Shown here one piece after another: positions 15,748 to 24,560 of a DNA stretch of 64,000 bases (position 1 is the first letter of the stretch; each line of letters starts with the position of its first letter). The notes beneath the pieces were generated by a model that was not told where the DNA came from, ran no database searches, and saw only the letters and a program-made list of their open reading frames with translations. Position numbers and translations under genes: made by a program. Location of the stretch: assembly GCA_016929525.1 (NCBI GenBank), contig JAFGIP010000073.1, forward strand, positions 32,983-96,982, in the 5' to 3' direction. The DNA comes from Bacteroidales bacterium (GTDB taxonomy: Bacteria > Bacteroidota > Bacteroidia > Bacteroidales > UBA10428).

Positions 15748-18747
15748 TTAGAATGTAACATTTAAACCAACTAAAAATGATCTTGATTTCGGATAATTTG
15801 TAATATCCAATCCATAAGATTTAACTCCTCCCATGTCAGAACTGCTACTTACATCAGGATCATACCCGGAATAATCTGTTAGCAACAATAGGTTATTCCC
15901 GGAAATATATATCCTTACCCGAGACAACCAGTCAAGATTCTTTACCGTATATGTATAACCTAGTGTTACATTACTTAGTCGAATATATGAACCATCTTCC
16001 ATATACCGGTCATTAACTTTCGGACCATAATTGAAGGAAATATCATCATAAACAAAATCTGAAAGTGCATTACTGGACTGTCTGGTAACATTACCTTTAT
16101 CAAGAAGTAGTGCTGTGTTATTAAATACAGTGTTGCCATGTACACCTTCAATGAAGAATGAAAGATCGAAGTTTTTATATCTGAATGTATTATTTAACCC
16201 CCAGATAAAGTTAGGCTGAGGGTCACCTAAATAAGTCAGACTATCCTGACCATCTTCAGTCTGTAAATAATAAACGTTACCATCTTCATCAACTGAATCA
16301 ATCCGAAAACCGATAAAAACATTCATAGGTTCGTCATCAGTAATAATCTGCACATATTGTCCGGTCAATCCCTGACCTCTTGCCAAACCTGTGTGATAAA
16401 CAGACGGGAGGTCTTTCACTACATTATCCTGGAAAGTCATACTTCCTGATATTTCCCATGTAAAATCTTTTTTTGTAACCGGGAATGCATTAAGACTTAT
16501 TTCAATTCCTTCATTAATTATTTTTGCCGAATCAATATTACGAACCCATGTTGCAGTTGGTGATCCTGCCGGAGCAGTCGTTTCCAATAAAAGATCAGTA
16601 GTTGTTTTTCTGAATACATCTACAGTTCCGGATAATTTGCCATTAAATAAGCCAAAATCCAAACCCAAGTTAGTAGAAGTTGTTGTTTCCCATTTAATAT
16701 CTTTATTGAAGGTACGGGAAATACTAAATCCACTGATAACTTCTCCCCCGACAATTACTCTACTATCCGGATCGGAAGAGTATAAATATTGAGACCATTT
16801 TGATCCAATTTCCGAATTACCGGTTTGCCCCCATCCAGCACGCAATTTAAGATTGCTTATTACATCTATATCTTTCATGAAACTTTCTTCTGAGATTCTC
16901 CATGCTAAAGCAAAAGATGGGAAATAACCATACTTATTGTTTACCCCAAACTTTGAAGAACCATCAGCTCGTATTGTTGCAGTAAAGAGATATCGCTCAA
17001 GCAGATTATAATTTAACCTTCCGAAGAATGATTGAAGCTGATACTTTTCAGCCCATGAATCAATGTTTTCATATACTATGGCACGTCCAAATCCTAAGTT
17101 ATTTGTATATAAAATACCATCTGAAGCAAAACCTCCAAGTGCTAATTTTGATCCTCTGTCTATAAATTCCTGATAAGAATACCCTGCTAAAAAAGTAAAT
17201 TTATGTATATCAAATTCCTTCGTATAATTCAATGTATGCTCAATTAAATAATTGTATAATTCCTTATTGTTTATTTGACCAAGACCTACCGTTGAAGCCA
17301 TATAATCAAGTTTTTGACTTTGATTAATTTGTCTGTTGGCATTTGCATAATCCAAGCTAAGATTCAGTTTGTAAGTAAGATCTTTAACTATGTTGGCAGT
17401 TGCTGCTATATTACCTATCATTCGCGAGGTACGAGTCAAATCATCGGTGTAAGCAAGCATTGCAGCAGGATTTCTTTCACTGCTACTACCAGTCTGAAAA
17501 GGATCTCCACCAGGTAATGTAGTCGGCCATGTTGGATTTGCTTTTAGTGCACTTAATAAGATATCTCCTTCATATCCTGTTGTACCTAAAGGAGGACGAT
17601 TTTCAACTACTTGCGATGCAGTAATATTTGTTTCTAATAAAACCAAGTCCTTTATCGCTTTTTGTGTTAAATTAAGTCTTCCTGTATAACGTCTTAGATC
17701 AGACTTTTCGATAATCCCTTGTTGATTGAGATAACCCAAAGATGTTCGATATGTAGATTTTTCATTACCACCGGATATTGACAAGTTATGACTATGACTT
17801 AAGGCATTACGGAAAAGAACATCTTGCCAGTCTGTGTCGTAACCATAATGATTCGGATCATCCTCTTCAATGTTTCTCCCATGTTCTACCCTAACCTGAA
17901 CAAATTCTTCGGCATTTAAAATATCCAGTTTTTTAGGTAACTGTGACATACTTACAAATGTTGAATATTCCACTTCCGCTTTCCCTTCTTTACCTTTTTT
18001 CGTGGTAATAATAACAACTCCGTTAGCACCTCTTGCTCCATATATAGCAGCTGCAGATGCGTCTTTTAAAATATCTATTGATTCAATATCCCCGGGATTA
18101 ATAAAGTTAAGAGGATTTGTTGCCGGAGCTCCACCTAAAGCAGTACCTTCAACACCATCAGGAGAAGTGGTTTTAAAATCAAGTGGCACACCATCAATTA
18201 CATAAAGTGGTTGCTGATTGGTACGTATTGTACTTGTACCACGAATTCTGATTTGGGTTCCAGCTCCGGGTTCACCATTATTTGAGGTTATATGGACACC
18301 TGCTACCCTGCCCTGAATTAATTGTTCAGGAGTAGCTCCAACCCGGCTGTTAAAGTCCTCTTCTTTAAGTGAAGCCATTGCTCCAGTCAGATCGCTCTTT
18401 TTTGTTGTTCCATATCCCACAACAACAATTTCATCCAGTTCCATAATATCTTCCAGCAGGGTAACATCAATAGTTGACTGATCCCCGACGGTTATTTCCT
18501 TAGGTGTAAAACCTATAAAAGAAAACACAAGAACAGCATCATCGGGTACTTCAAGTGAGTATGTCCCTTCTATGCTGGTTGTTGTTCCCTGCGTGGTTCC
18601 TTTCACTATTATGCTCACCCCGGGCAATGGCTCGCCATCGGAGTCGATAACCGTACCGGTTATTCCCCTGCCCTGAGCAAAAACATTTAATTGCATAAAG
18701 CAAAGTAGCAGCAATGCCATTACTTTGCCAATAATGATTCTTTTCAT
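15748..18747 (-). CDS. susC: SusC/RagA-family TonB-dependent oligosaccharide transporter
   Basis: The 999-residue outer-membrane protein has a signal peptide (about 1-24), a carboxypeptidase-D regulatory-like domain (about 27-105: ITGTVIDSDGEPLPGVSIIVKGT), the SusC box around MELDEIVVVGYGT, a TonB plug (about 115-230, ending with AAAIYGARGANGVVIITTKKGK), and a long beta-barrel ending in aromatic F (VGLNVTF). It imports oligosaccharides that its SusD partner captures, using TonB/ExbBD energy encoded elsewhere. There is no anti-sigma FecR-interacting N-terminal extension, consistent with control by LacI and not by an ECF sigma system. It lies 53 bp downstream of the GH65 gene and 18 bp upstream of susD in one operon. 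Confidence 0.94.
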   Translation of the reverse strand: MKRIIIGKVMALLLLCFMQLNVFAQGRGITGTVIDSDGEPLPGVSIIVKGTTQGTTTSIEGTYSLEVPDDAVLVFSFIGFTPKEITVGDQSTIDVTLLEDIMELDEIVVVGYGTTKKSDLTGAMASLKEEDFNSRVGATPEQLIQGRVAGVHITSNNGEPGAGTQIRIRGTSTIRTNQQPLYVIDGVPLDFKTTSPDGVEGTALGGAPATNPLNFINPGDIESIDILKDASAAAIYGARGANGVVIITTKKGKEGKAEVEYSTFVSMSQLPKKLDILNAEEFVQVRVEHGRNIEEDDPNHYGYDTDWQDVLFRNALSHSHNLSISGGNEKSTYRTSLGYLNQQGIIEKSDLRRYTGRLNLTQKAIKDLVLLETNITASQVVENRPPLGTTGYEGDILLSALKANPTWPTTLPGGDPFQTGSSSERNPAAMLAYTDDLTRTSRMIGNIAATANIVKDLTYKLNLSLDYANANRQINQSQKLDYMASTVGLGQINNKELYNYLIEHTLNYTKEFDIHKFTFLAGYSYQEFIDRGSKLALGGFASDGILYTNNLGFGRAIVYENIDSWAEKYQLQSFFGRLNYNLLERYLFTATIRADGSSKFGVNNKYGYFPSFALAWRISEESFMKDIDVISNLKLRAGWGQTGNSEIGSKWSQYLYSSDPDSRVIVGGEVISGFSISRTFNKDIKWETTTSTNLGLDFGLFNGKLSGTVDVFRKTTTDLLLETTAPAGSPTATWVRNIDSAKIINEGIEISLNAFPVTKKDFTWEISGSMTFQDNVVKDLPSVYHTGLARGQGLTGQYVQIITDDEPMNVFIGFRIDSVDEDGNVYYLQTEDGQDSLTYLGDPQPNFIWGLNNTFRYKNFDLSFFIEGVHGNTVFNNTALLLDKGNVTRQSSNALSDFVYDDISFNYGPKVNDRYMEDGSYIRLSNVTLGYTYTVKNLDWLSRVRIYISGNNLLLLTDYSGYDPDVSSSSDMGGVKSYGLDITNYPKSRSFLVGLNVTF

Positions 18748-18800
18748 ATCAGATAATTTTTAGTGATTAGTGGCAGATTCGTCTGCATATAGATTAGAGT

Positions 18801-21110
18801 TTACTTTTTAACAACTAAATTATTATTACCGGACAGTAAATATTCCTGTCCGTAAATGAGAAGTGAAGCTGTATGATCTGATTCGTTATATATATTTATT
18901 TCTTCATTTGTCACTTTGATGCTTAACAGTGCTTTCCTGAAATTAATTTTAAATGAGAACGATTTCCACCGAGACGGTATTAACGGATTCAGTACGAGCT
19001 TTTCATCACGTACTCGTTTACCTCCAAATCCTTCTACTACAGACATCCAGGTTCCTGCCATACTTGTAATATGGAGCCCTTCGTGTGCTTCGTTATTGTA
19101 ATCGTCAAGGTCTAACCTTGATGTGCGCAAGTAAAGCGAATATGCATCTTCTATTTCCCCGATACGCGCAGCCACAATAACATGAATACAGGGTGAAAGG
19201 CTTGATTCATGAACAGTGCGGGGTTCATAGAATTCATAGTTTTTTCTGATTGTCTCGGTATCAAACCTGTCTTCAAAAAGATAAATACCCTGCAGCACGT
19301 CAGCCTGTTTAATAAAACATGATCGTAATATCCTGTCCCACGACCAGGTTTGGTTCAGCGGCCGTATTTTTGGATCAAGGTCATCGACTGTCAGCTGCTC
19401 TTTATCGAGATAACCATCCTGCTGAAGAAAAATTCCATTGTTTTCGTTAACAGGATAATACATGTTTTCAATGATATCTGTCCACTCAGTAGTTTCTTTC
19501 TGCTCATCGAAAGCGGCCTTTTTAACGATCTCGTTATATTTTGACTGATCTAAGCTTTTAACAATCTCAATAACTTTTAAAGTATAGCTAAGTGTCCAGG
19601 CTGCAATGGTATTTGTATACCAGTTGTTGTTTACATTATTCTCATATTCATTGGGACCAGTTACTCCCAGCATAACGTATTTCCCTTTAACTTCAGAAAA
19701 GTTAACTCTCTGACGCCACATTCTTGAAATGCCTATTAATACTTCCAGACCATAATCAACAAGATATTGTTTGTCATCGGTATGTTTTATGTAATTAAAA
19801 ATGGCATGGGCAATGGCTCCGTTTCGGTGGATTTCCTCAAAAGTAATTTCCCACTCATTATGACACTCCTCCCCGTTCATTGTAACCATCGGGTACATTG
19901 CTGCCCCTCCTGTAAAACCAAGTTTTTCACCGTTTTCAATAGCCTTCTGTAAATGTTTATATCTGTACTTTAATAAATTTCTTGAAACTTCCTGCTCTGC
20001 TGTGCAAAGGTAAAATGGCAGGCAGTATGCCTCAGTGTCCCAATATGTGCTTCCACCGTATTTCTCACCTGTAAATCCCTTTGGCCCGATATTGAGTCTT
20101 TCATCATCGCCGGTATAGGTCTGGTTTAACTGAAATATGTTAAATCTTATTCCCTGTTGTGCCTCATCATCACCTTCAATGGTAATATCGCTATGCTCCC
20201 ATTTGTTATCCCAGACTTTAATATTTGTATCAAGTAAACTTGCAAAGCCCGTTTTAACGGCATCCTGTAAAACTAAGTCGGCATTCTTTCTCAGCTTATC
20301 CTTATCGTGATAAAGCGATGATAAAACCGAAGCATATTTATGGATTGTTAATACTTCTCCCTTCGCTACATTTACGGAGAATATTGAAGCAACATATTTC
20401 TCTTCCTGTGAGTTTTGACATTTCAGTTCAATTGTATTACCATTGATATCAGCCTTAACCTCAGCACCTATACATACATCAAAGGCTGTTTTACGGGTGC
20501 GGCAAGTTAAAAATCCGCGAGCTCCCGATACATCTTTATTTACCTCATCCCAAAAGAATTCACCATAATTTGCATCTGCATTTTTAATCCTTCCCTCAAC
20601 ATCAGAAGTTACAGTAATCGTTGAATTATCAGTTAGCGGGGAGATCTTATACTCCACTGCACCAACCTCAGGTTTATCCATACTGATAAATCTGATAATA
20701 TCAGCCTTCACCTGTTGACCCGAAGGAAGTTCAGCAACAAATTCACGTTGTAAATACCCTTTTTTCATATTTAATGTACGCGTGAATTTATGAACCTTGC
20801 ATTTGGCCAGGTCAAGTATTTCATCTCCAATTTTAAAATCTAGTCCTATCCAGCTTGGAGCATTGAGCACTTTGGCAAAATATTCGGGATAGCCGTTTTT
20901 CCACCAGCCAACTCTGGTCTTATCAGGATAGTATACTCCTGCAATATAATTTCCCTGAAGTGTTTCACCAGAATAGGTTTCCTCAAAGTTTGCACGCTGA
21001 CCAAATCGTCCGTTCCCAATGCTGAAAATACTTTCTGAAGCCCGGTGATTTTTTGGATCGAATCCTTCTTCTAAAATACACCATGGATCTATTTTCAAAT
21101 ATTTATTCAT
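18801..21110 (-). CDS. GH65 glycoside phosphorylase (maltose phosphorylase type)
   Basis: The 769-residue protein has no signal peptide and should be cytoplasmic. It has the GH65 order: beta-sandwich N-terminal domain, (alpha/alpha)6 barrel and a small C-terminal beta domain. The conserved segment ECHNEWEITFEEIHRNG (about 415-432) contains the general-acid glutamate, and GGSTYWDTEAYCLPFY and GVTGPNEYENNVNNNWYTN are also typical. Family members phosphorolyse maltose, trehalose, kojibiose or nigerose to glucose plus beta-glucose 1-phosphate. In a Sus operon maltose is the likely substrate. A beta-phosphoglucomutase and a sugar permease, which often accompany it, are absent from this window. It is the first gene of the operon, behind a 570-bp regulatory gap with LacI operators. 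Confidence 0.9.
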   Translation of the reverse strand: MNKYLKIDPWCILEEGFDPKNHRASESIFSIGNGRFGQRANFEETYSGETLQGNYIAGVYYPDKTRVGWWKNGYPEYFAKVLNAPSWIGLDFKIGDEILDLAKCKVHKFTRTLNMKKGYLQREFVAELPSGQQVKADIIRFISMDKPEVGAVEYKISPLTDNSTITVTSDVEGRIKNADANYGEFFWDEVNKDVSGARGFLTCRTRKTAFDVCIGAEVKADINGNTIELKCQNSQEEKYVASIFSVNVAKGEVLTIHKYASVLSSLYHDKDKLRKNADLVLQDAVKTGFASLLDTNIKVWDNKWEHSDITIEGDDEAQQGIRFNIFQLNQTYTGDDERLNIGPKGFTGEKYGGSTYWDTEAYCLPFYLCTAEQEVSRNLLKYRYKHLQKAIENGEKLGFTGGAAMYPMVTMNGEECHNEWEITFEEIHRNGAIAHAIFNYIKHTDDKQYLVDYGLEVLIGISRMWRQRVNFSEVKGKYVMLGVTGPNEYENNVNNNWYTNTIAAWTLSYTLKVIEIVKSLDQSKYNEIVKKAAFDEQKETTEWTDIIENMYYPVNENNGIFLQQDGYLDKEQLTVDDLDPKIRPLNQTWSWDRILRSCFIKQADVLQGIYLFEDRFDTETIRKNYEFYEPRTVHESSLSPCIHVIVAARIGEIEDAYSLYLRTSRLDLDDYNNEAHEGLHITSMAGTWMSVVEGFGGKRVRDEKLVLNPLIPSRWKSFSFKINFRKALLSIKVTNEEINIYNESDHTASLLIYGQEYLLSGNNNLVVKK

Positions 21111-21237
21111 AAGTTAATTATTTTTTCTTCATGGTTATACATCCAGACTAATCTATCTATTACACGAAGCAAGTCAGATTACTAACCTTGTTTTAATATT
21201 TGCACAATTAATAAATTGTCTGCTGTGCATTGAGTCT

Positions 21238-21245
21238 CAAATGTA
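21238..21245 (-). promoter_or_regulatory. Candidate -7 element for GH65-Sus operon
   Basis: On the minus strand this reads TACATTTG, a perfect TAnnTTTG match. It would start transcription near 21231, leaving a leader of about 120 nt. No clean TTTG -33 box is found at the expected distance, so confidence is moderate. Confidence 0.4.
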
Positions 21246-21326
21246 ATTACTGAAGAATATAAAAATGAATTACTAAAACAGCGGAAATATGGTATTAAAA
21301 GGCATTTTAGGTCTGAAACCTGCATT

Positions 21327-21338
21327 TAAAACGTTTGC
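21327..21338. promoter_or_regulatory. Degenerate LacI operator
   Basis: TAAAACGTTTGC matches the perfect operator GCAAACGTTTGC at 10 of 12 positions, with one intact half-site. It is 217 bp upstream of the GH65 start and between the perfect operator and the candidate promoter. Confidence 0.5.
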
Positions 21339-21521
21339 AGAAAAACACAAAAATCCTGAATAATTATTTAAGATCAGACCTCACTCCTACTAATATTATT
21401 GATTTATCTGAAGTTATTACAGAAAATAAAGGTCGATTTCCTCAATTATGCGGACATTTTATTAATAAGTATAACCTGTTATATGGAAAAACCGTATACT
21501 GATCGTGTGAAACAGGTATTT

Positions 21522-21533
21522 GCAAACGTTTGC
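21522..21533. promoter_or_regulatory. LacI-type operator, second perfect copy
   Basis: GCAAACGTTTGC is identical to the site at 3022-3033, including the flanking TT and GG. It is 412 bp upstream of the GH65 start and about 150 bp upstream of the small Cys-rich gene on the other strand, so either or both could be controlled. Confidence 0.8.
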
Positions 21534-21680
21534 GGAGATTTTTTATCAGAAATGAATTTATATGCGGTTTCATAAATTGAAATAAATATTCTTGGAATAC
21601 AAAATGGATTGATATAAATTAGGATAGCCGATTATATAAGCTAAATGAAGTTATGATACGATAAACCAAAAGTTAAGAAA

Positions 21681-21923
21681 ATGGAAGCAGATCTTTGTCC
21701 AAAAACACCTAAGTGTCCGATATTTAATGGCATTTTAAAAGGTTCGGAATATTCTGATACCTACAGAAGGCTTTATTGTGAAGCCGGTGAGGAAGGCAGA
21801 AAAAAATGCAGAAGATTCCAGGTTGCAGAGAGGGTAGGAACTTGTCCTCCGGGTATTTTGCCCAATTCCTCAAAAACAGTTGATCAGATTATAGAATCGA
21901 TGAAGGCAGAAGGAATAATATAA
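21681..21923 (+). CDS. Small conserved-looking cysteine-rich protein (80 aa)
   Basis: I do not recognise a named family. The 80-residue soluble protein has five cysteines (C6, C12, C33, C43, C55) in the order C-x5-C-x20-C-x9-C-x11-C, several followed by proline (CPKTPKCP, GTCPPG), which suggests a bound metal or Fe-S cluster. The C-terminal third (SKTVDQIIESMKAEGI) is a predicted helix. No signal peptide. It runs divergent from the Sus operon and converges with tsaC, leaving only 5 bp between stops. Codon use looks like the neighbours. The perfect LacI operator upstream raises the chance that it is part of the sugar response, but this is inference. Confidence 0.7.
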   Translation: MEADLCPKTPKCPIFNGILKGSEYSDTYRRLYCEAGEEGRKKCRRFQVAERVGTCPPGILPNSSKTVDQIIESMKAEGII

Positions 21924-21928
21924 GTTCA

Positions 21929-22492
21929 TTAAGACCTGATTATTTTAATTTCACCATGTAAACCTAATTCCAGTATCGAAGAAGGTTTTGCGGTGTCGGT
22001 GTTATTTTGTCTCCACCTTACAACATAATCAACACCTCTAATAATTTTATTGGAAATATCCGTAAATATCGATGGCGATTTTTCTCCGCTTATATTGGCA
22101 GAAGTTGACACAATGGGTTTCTTAAATCTGTGTATAAGATTCCTGCAAAACTCATCCTGAACAATTCGAATTCCAATACTTCCATTCTCTGCAATTAAAT
22201 TATCCGCTAAATTTTTTGCACCAGGATAAATAATTGTTAATGGTTTATCGGCTACTTGTAATAGCTGCCAGGCAATTTCCGGCACTTCTGAGATGCACTG
22301 CCCAAGCCTTTGTTCAGTATCAATTAACACAATCATTGCTTTACTATCGACGCGTTTTTTAAGGTCGTAAATTCGTTTTACCGATTCTCTGTTTGTAGCA
22401 TCGCAGCCAATCCCCCATATTGTATCGGTTGGATACAATATAATACCGCCTTCCTGCAGAACCTTCACAACTTTATTTATTTCCTCATTCAT
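21929..22492 (-). CDS. tsaC: L-threonylcarbamoyladenylate synthase (YrdC/Sua5 family)
   Basis: The 187-residue protein covers the YrdC-like domain: GGIILYPTDTIWGIGCDA at the N-terminus, the KKRVDSKAMIVLI segment that binds substrate, GSIGIRIVQDEF, and KPIVSTSANISGEKSP near the C-terminus. It makes threonylcarbamoyl-AMP from threonine, bicarbonate and ATP for t6A modification of tRNAs that read ANN codons. The length is that of the short TsaC form without the extra Sua5 domain. It is the last gene of the dapD-glycosyltransferase-tsaC operon, and its start overlaps the end of the glycosyltransferase gene by 8 bp. Confidence 0.92.
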   Translation of the reverse strand: MNEEINKVVKVLQEGGIILYPTDTIWGIGCDATNRESVKRIYDLKKRVDSKAMIVLIDTEQRLGQCISEVPEIAWQLLQVADKPLTIIYPGAKNLADNLIAENGSIGIRIVQDEFCRNLIHRFKKPIVSTSANISGEKSPSIFTDISNKIIRGVDYVVRWRQNNTDTAKPSSILELGLHGEIKIIRS

Positions 22493-23606
22493 CGGATATT
22501 TCTCTGTATGCGTTCATAACTTTTGCTGCAATATCTGAATTATTAAATTTTTCAGCCTGTTCGTAGCCTTTTTTAATCATTTCTTCACGTCTGTCATTTT
22601 CCGAAAGCACACTTTTTATTGCACATATCATTTCGTCGGTATTATACGGATCAATATAATATGCTGCTTTACCGCCAACCTCTTTAAAACAACTTCCGGT
22701 TGATGTAACTACGGGGATACCAGACGTCATTGCTTCAAGAATAGGTATACCAAATCCTTCAAAAACCGAAGGATAAATAAAGATTTCTGCCAACTGATAA
22801 ATAGCAGGTAGATGTTCAACCGGGAGCTGATTCATAAAAATGATATTCCTGACTTTATTTTCTGAAATAAACTCACGGACTTTTCTTAAATATCTTGTTG
22901 GCCGACCAACTACAACCAGTGGAATATTAATTTGCCCAAGATGAATTGATTTAATAATATTTAAAAGATTCTTTCTCTCTTCGATGGTACCAACATAAAG
23001 TATAAACTGTGAAGGGAGTTTATATAAATCAACAATTTTTCTATGATCATTTCCAGAAAGTTTCTTCTTAAAACTCTCATTACACCCCTGATAAATTACT
23101 TTAATCTTATTTTCATCAATCTGAAAGAATTCAATAAGATCATTTTTTGTTTGTTCACTCACCGTTATTACCCTTTTTGCCACCTTTCCGGAGTATCTGA
23201 ATTTCCTGGTATAGATGTATCTGTCAATAGTTGAATACCATTGCGGGAATCTCATAAATATGAGGTCGTGGATTGTAACAACAGATTTTATCCCTTTTTT
23301 ATGAATATTCACCGGAAGTTCATTGCTAAGGCCATGAAACAGATCAATTCCGTCTTTTTTTAACCTGTCTGTTAAAAGAAATGATCGCCAGTAAGCCTGG
23401 CACAGTTTCCCAAAATTCTTATCCGGTGTTTTAATTCTGATATCACTGTTATGAATAAAAGAAATTGCGCCTTTAACTGACGGCGTATACAGATAGTATT
23501 GTTGTGAAGGATCATAAAGATGCAGTGCCTTTATTAAATCACGGCTGTAGTTACCCAATCCGCTTTTATTATAAAATGCACGTTTTGCATCGAATCCTAT
23601 TTTCAT
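22485..23606 (-). CDS. GT4-family glycosyltransferase
   Basis: The 373-residue protein has a GT-B fold of the GT4 family. The N-terminal half contains GNYSRDLIKALH and DLFHGLSNELP; the C-terminal half has FILYVGTIEERKNLLNIIKSI and the donor-binding signature IYPSVFEGFGIPILEAMTSGIPVVTS, with the E-x7-E pattern. It should transfer a hexose from a nucleotide sugar to a lipid or surface glycan; donor and acceptor cannot be told from sequence. Cytoplasmic, no membrane segment. It lies between dapD (11 bp gap) and tsaC (8 bp overlap). Confidence 0.88.
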   Translation of the reverse strand: MKIGFDAKRAFYNKSGLGNYSRDLIKALHLYDPSQQYYLYTPSVKGAISFIHNSDIRIKTPDKNFGKLCQAYWRSFLLTDRLKKDGIDLFHGLSNELPVNIHKKGIKSVVTIHDLIFMRFPQWYSTIDRYIYTRKFRYSGKVAKRVITVSEQTKNDLIEFFQIDENKIKVIYQGCNESFKKKLSGNDHRKIVDLYKLPSQFILYVGTIEERKNLLNIIKSIHLGQINIPLVVVGRPTRYLRKVREFISENKVRNIIFMNQLPVEHLPAIYQLAEIFIYPSVFEGFGIPILEAMTSGIPVVTSTGSCFKEVGGKAAYYIDPYNTDEMICAIKSVLSENDRREEMIKKGYEQAEKFNNSDIAAKVMNAYREISDE

Positions 23607-23617
23607 TTTGAGATTTT

Positions 23618-24436
23618 TTATACAGCTAAATCGAAATCTCTAAGCGCATCATTTAATGATGTTTTCAGGTCGGTCGATAGTTTTCTTTGCCCAATAATCA
23701 GCGCAGCCGGAGTTTGGTACTCGCCGGCCGGGAATTTTTTAGAGACCGATCCGGGAATCACAACCGACTGTGGTGGAACATAACCCCTGTATTCTTTGGC
23801 TTCCGGATTTGAAACATCAATAACCTTTGTCGATTTTGTGATAACTGTATTGGCACCCAGTACAGCTGCCTTTCCTATATGTGCACCTTCAACAACAATA
23901 CATCGTGAACCAATAAAACAATCATCTTCAATAATAACCGGTGCCGCCTGAACAGGTTCTAATACTCCTCCAATACCAACTCCTCCGCTTAAATGAACAT
24001 TTTTACCAATCTGGGCACACGAACCAACTGTGGCCCATGTATCAACCATTGTACCCGAATCAACATAAGCACCAATATTAACATAAGATGGCATCATTAT
24101 TACTCCTTTAGCCAAATAGGACCCATATCGTGCAACAGCATGAGGGACAACTCTTACGCCCAGTTCATGATAACCCGATTTTAATGCAATTTTATCATGA
24201 AACTCAAACGGATCGAGTTTTATCACCTCCATCTTCTGAATGGGAAAATATAATATGACGGCTTTTTTAACCCATTGATTAACTCTCCAACCTTCACCTG
24301 ATGGTTCCGCAACACGAATTTTTCCTTTATCCAGTAAATCAATTACATTCCTAATAATACTTTGTGTTTCCTTATTATTCAGTAAATCTCTGTTTCCCCA
24401 GACTTTTTCAATTTTATCAATATATTCCTGATACAT
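23618..24436 (-). CDS. dapD: 2,3,4,5-tetrahydropyridine-2,6-dicarboxylate N-succinyltransferase
   Basis: The 272-residue enzyme matches DapD in length and order: helical N-terminal domain (YIDKIEKVW...), then a left-handed beta-helix of hexapeptide repeats (YVNIGAYVDSGTMVDTWATVGSCAQIGKNVHLSGGVGIGGVLEPVQA, PVIIEDDCFIGSRCIVVEGAHIG). It transfers succinyl from succinyl-CoA to tetrahydrodipicolinate in the lysine/meso-diaminopimelate pathway, which feeds peptidoglycan. First gene of a three-gene operon with a promoter just upstream. Confidence 0.95.
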   Translation of the reverse strand: MYQEYIDKIEKVWGNRDLLNNKETQSIIRNVIDLLDKGKIRVAEPSGEGWRVNQWVKKAVILYFPIQKMEVIKLDPFEFHDKIALKSGYHELGVRVVPHAVARYGSYLAKGVIMMPSYVNIGAYVDSGTMVDTWATVGSCAQIGKNVHLSGGVGIGGVLEPVQAAPVIIEDDCFIGSRCIVVEGAHIGKAAVLGANTVITKSTKVIDVSNPEAKEYRGYVPPQSVVIPGSVSKKFPAGEYQTPAALIIGQRKLSTDLKTSLNDALRDFDLAV

Positions 24437-24462
24437 ATTTATTTTTAATTAATTCAATGCTG

Positions 24463-24497
24463 CAAAAATAAAATGTTATGTTTGAAAAATATACAAA
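24463..24497 (-). promoter_or_regulatory. Promoter of dapD operon
   Basis: On the minus strand a TTTG -33 box (24494-24497) is followed after 23 bp by a perfect -7 box TATTTTTG (24463-24470), giving a leader of about 20 nt before dapD. It overlaps the opposite-strand box at 24477-24484. Confidence 0.6.
24477..24484 (+). promoter_or_regulatory. -7 box for secreted protein at 24561
   Basis: TATGTTTG is a perfect TAnnTTTG match on the plus strand. No good -33 box is seen. Initiation near 24491 would leave both possible start codons (24510, 24561) downstream. Confidence 0.4.
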
Positions 24498-24560
24498 GTC
24501 AGATATTATATGTTTCAGGTAAAAATATTAATTCTGCCAACTGAAAATAAAACTTATTCT

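Larger units (their letters stand above)
21111..21680. other. 570-bp divergent regulatory gap (GH65-Sus operon / small Cys protein)
   Basis: This AT-rich stretch holds no convincing gene. It contains a perfect LacI operator (21522-21533), a degenerate one (21327-21338) and a candidate -7 box for the minus-strand operon (21238-21245). No RNA gene or terminator was recognised. Confidence 0.7.

Noticed and set aside
21111..21680. Possible riboswitch, tRNA or small RNA in the long divergent gap
   Set aside because: No cloverleaf, no conserved aptamer pattern and no terminator hairpin could be found; only operators and a -7 box are supported.
24510..24560. Upstream ATG for the secreted protein at 24561
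   Set aside because: Would put 17 mostly non-signal residues before a complete signal peptide; the internal ATG fits secretion.
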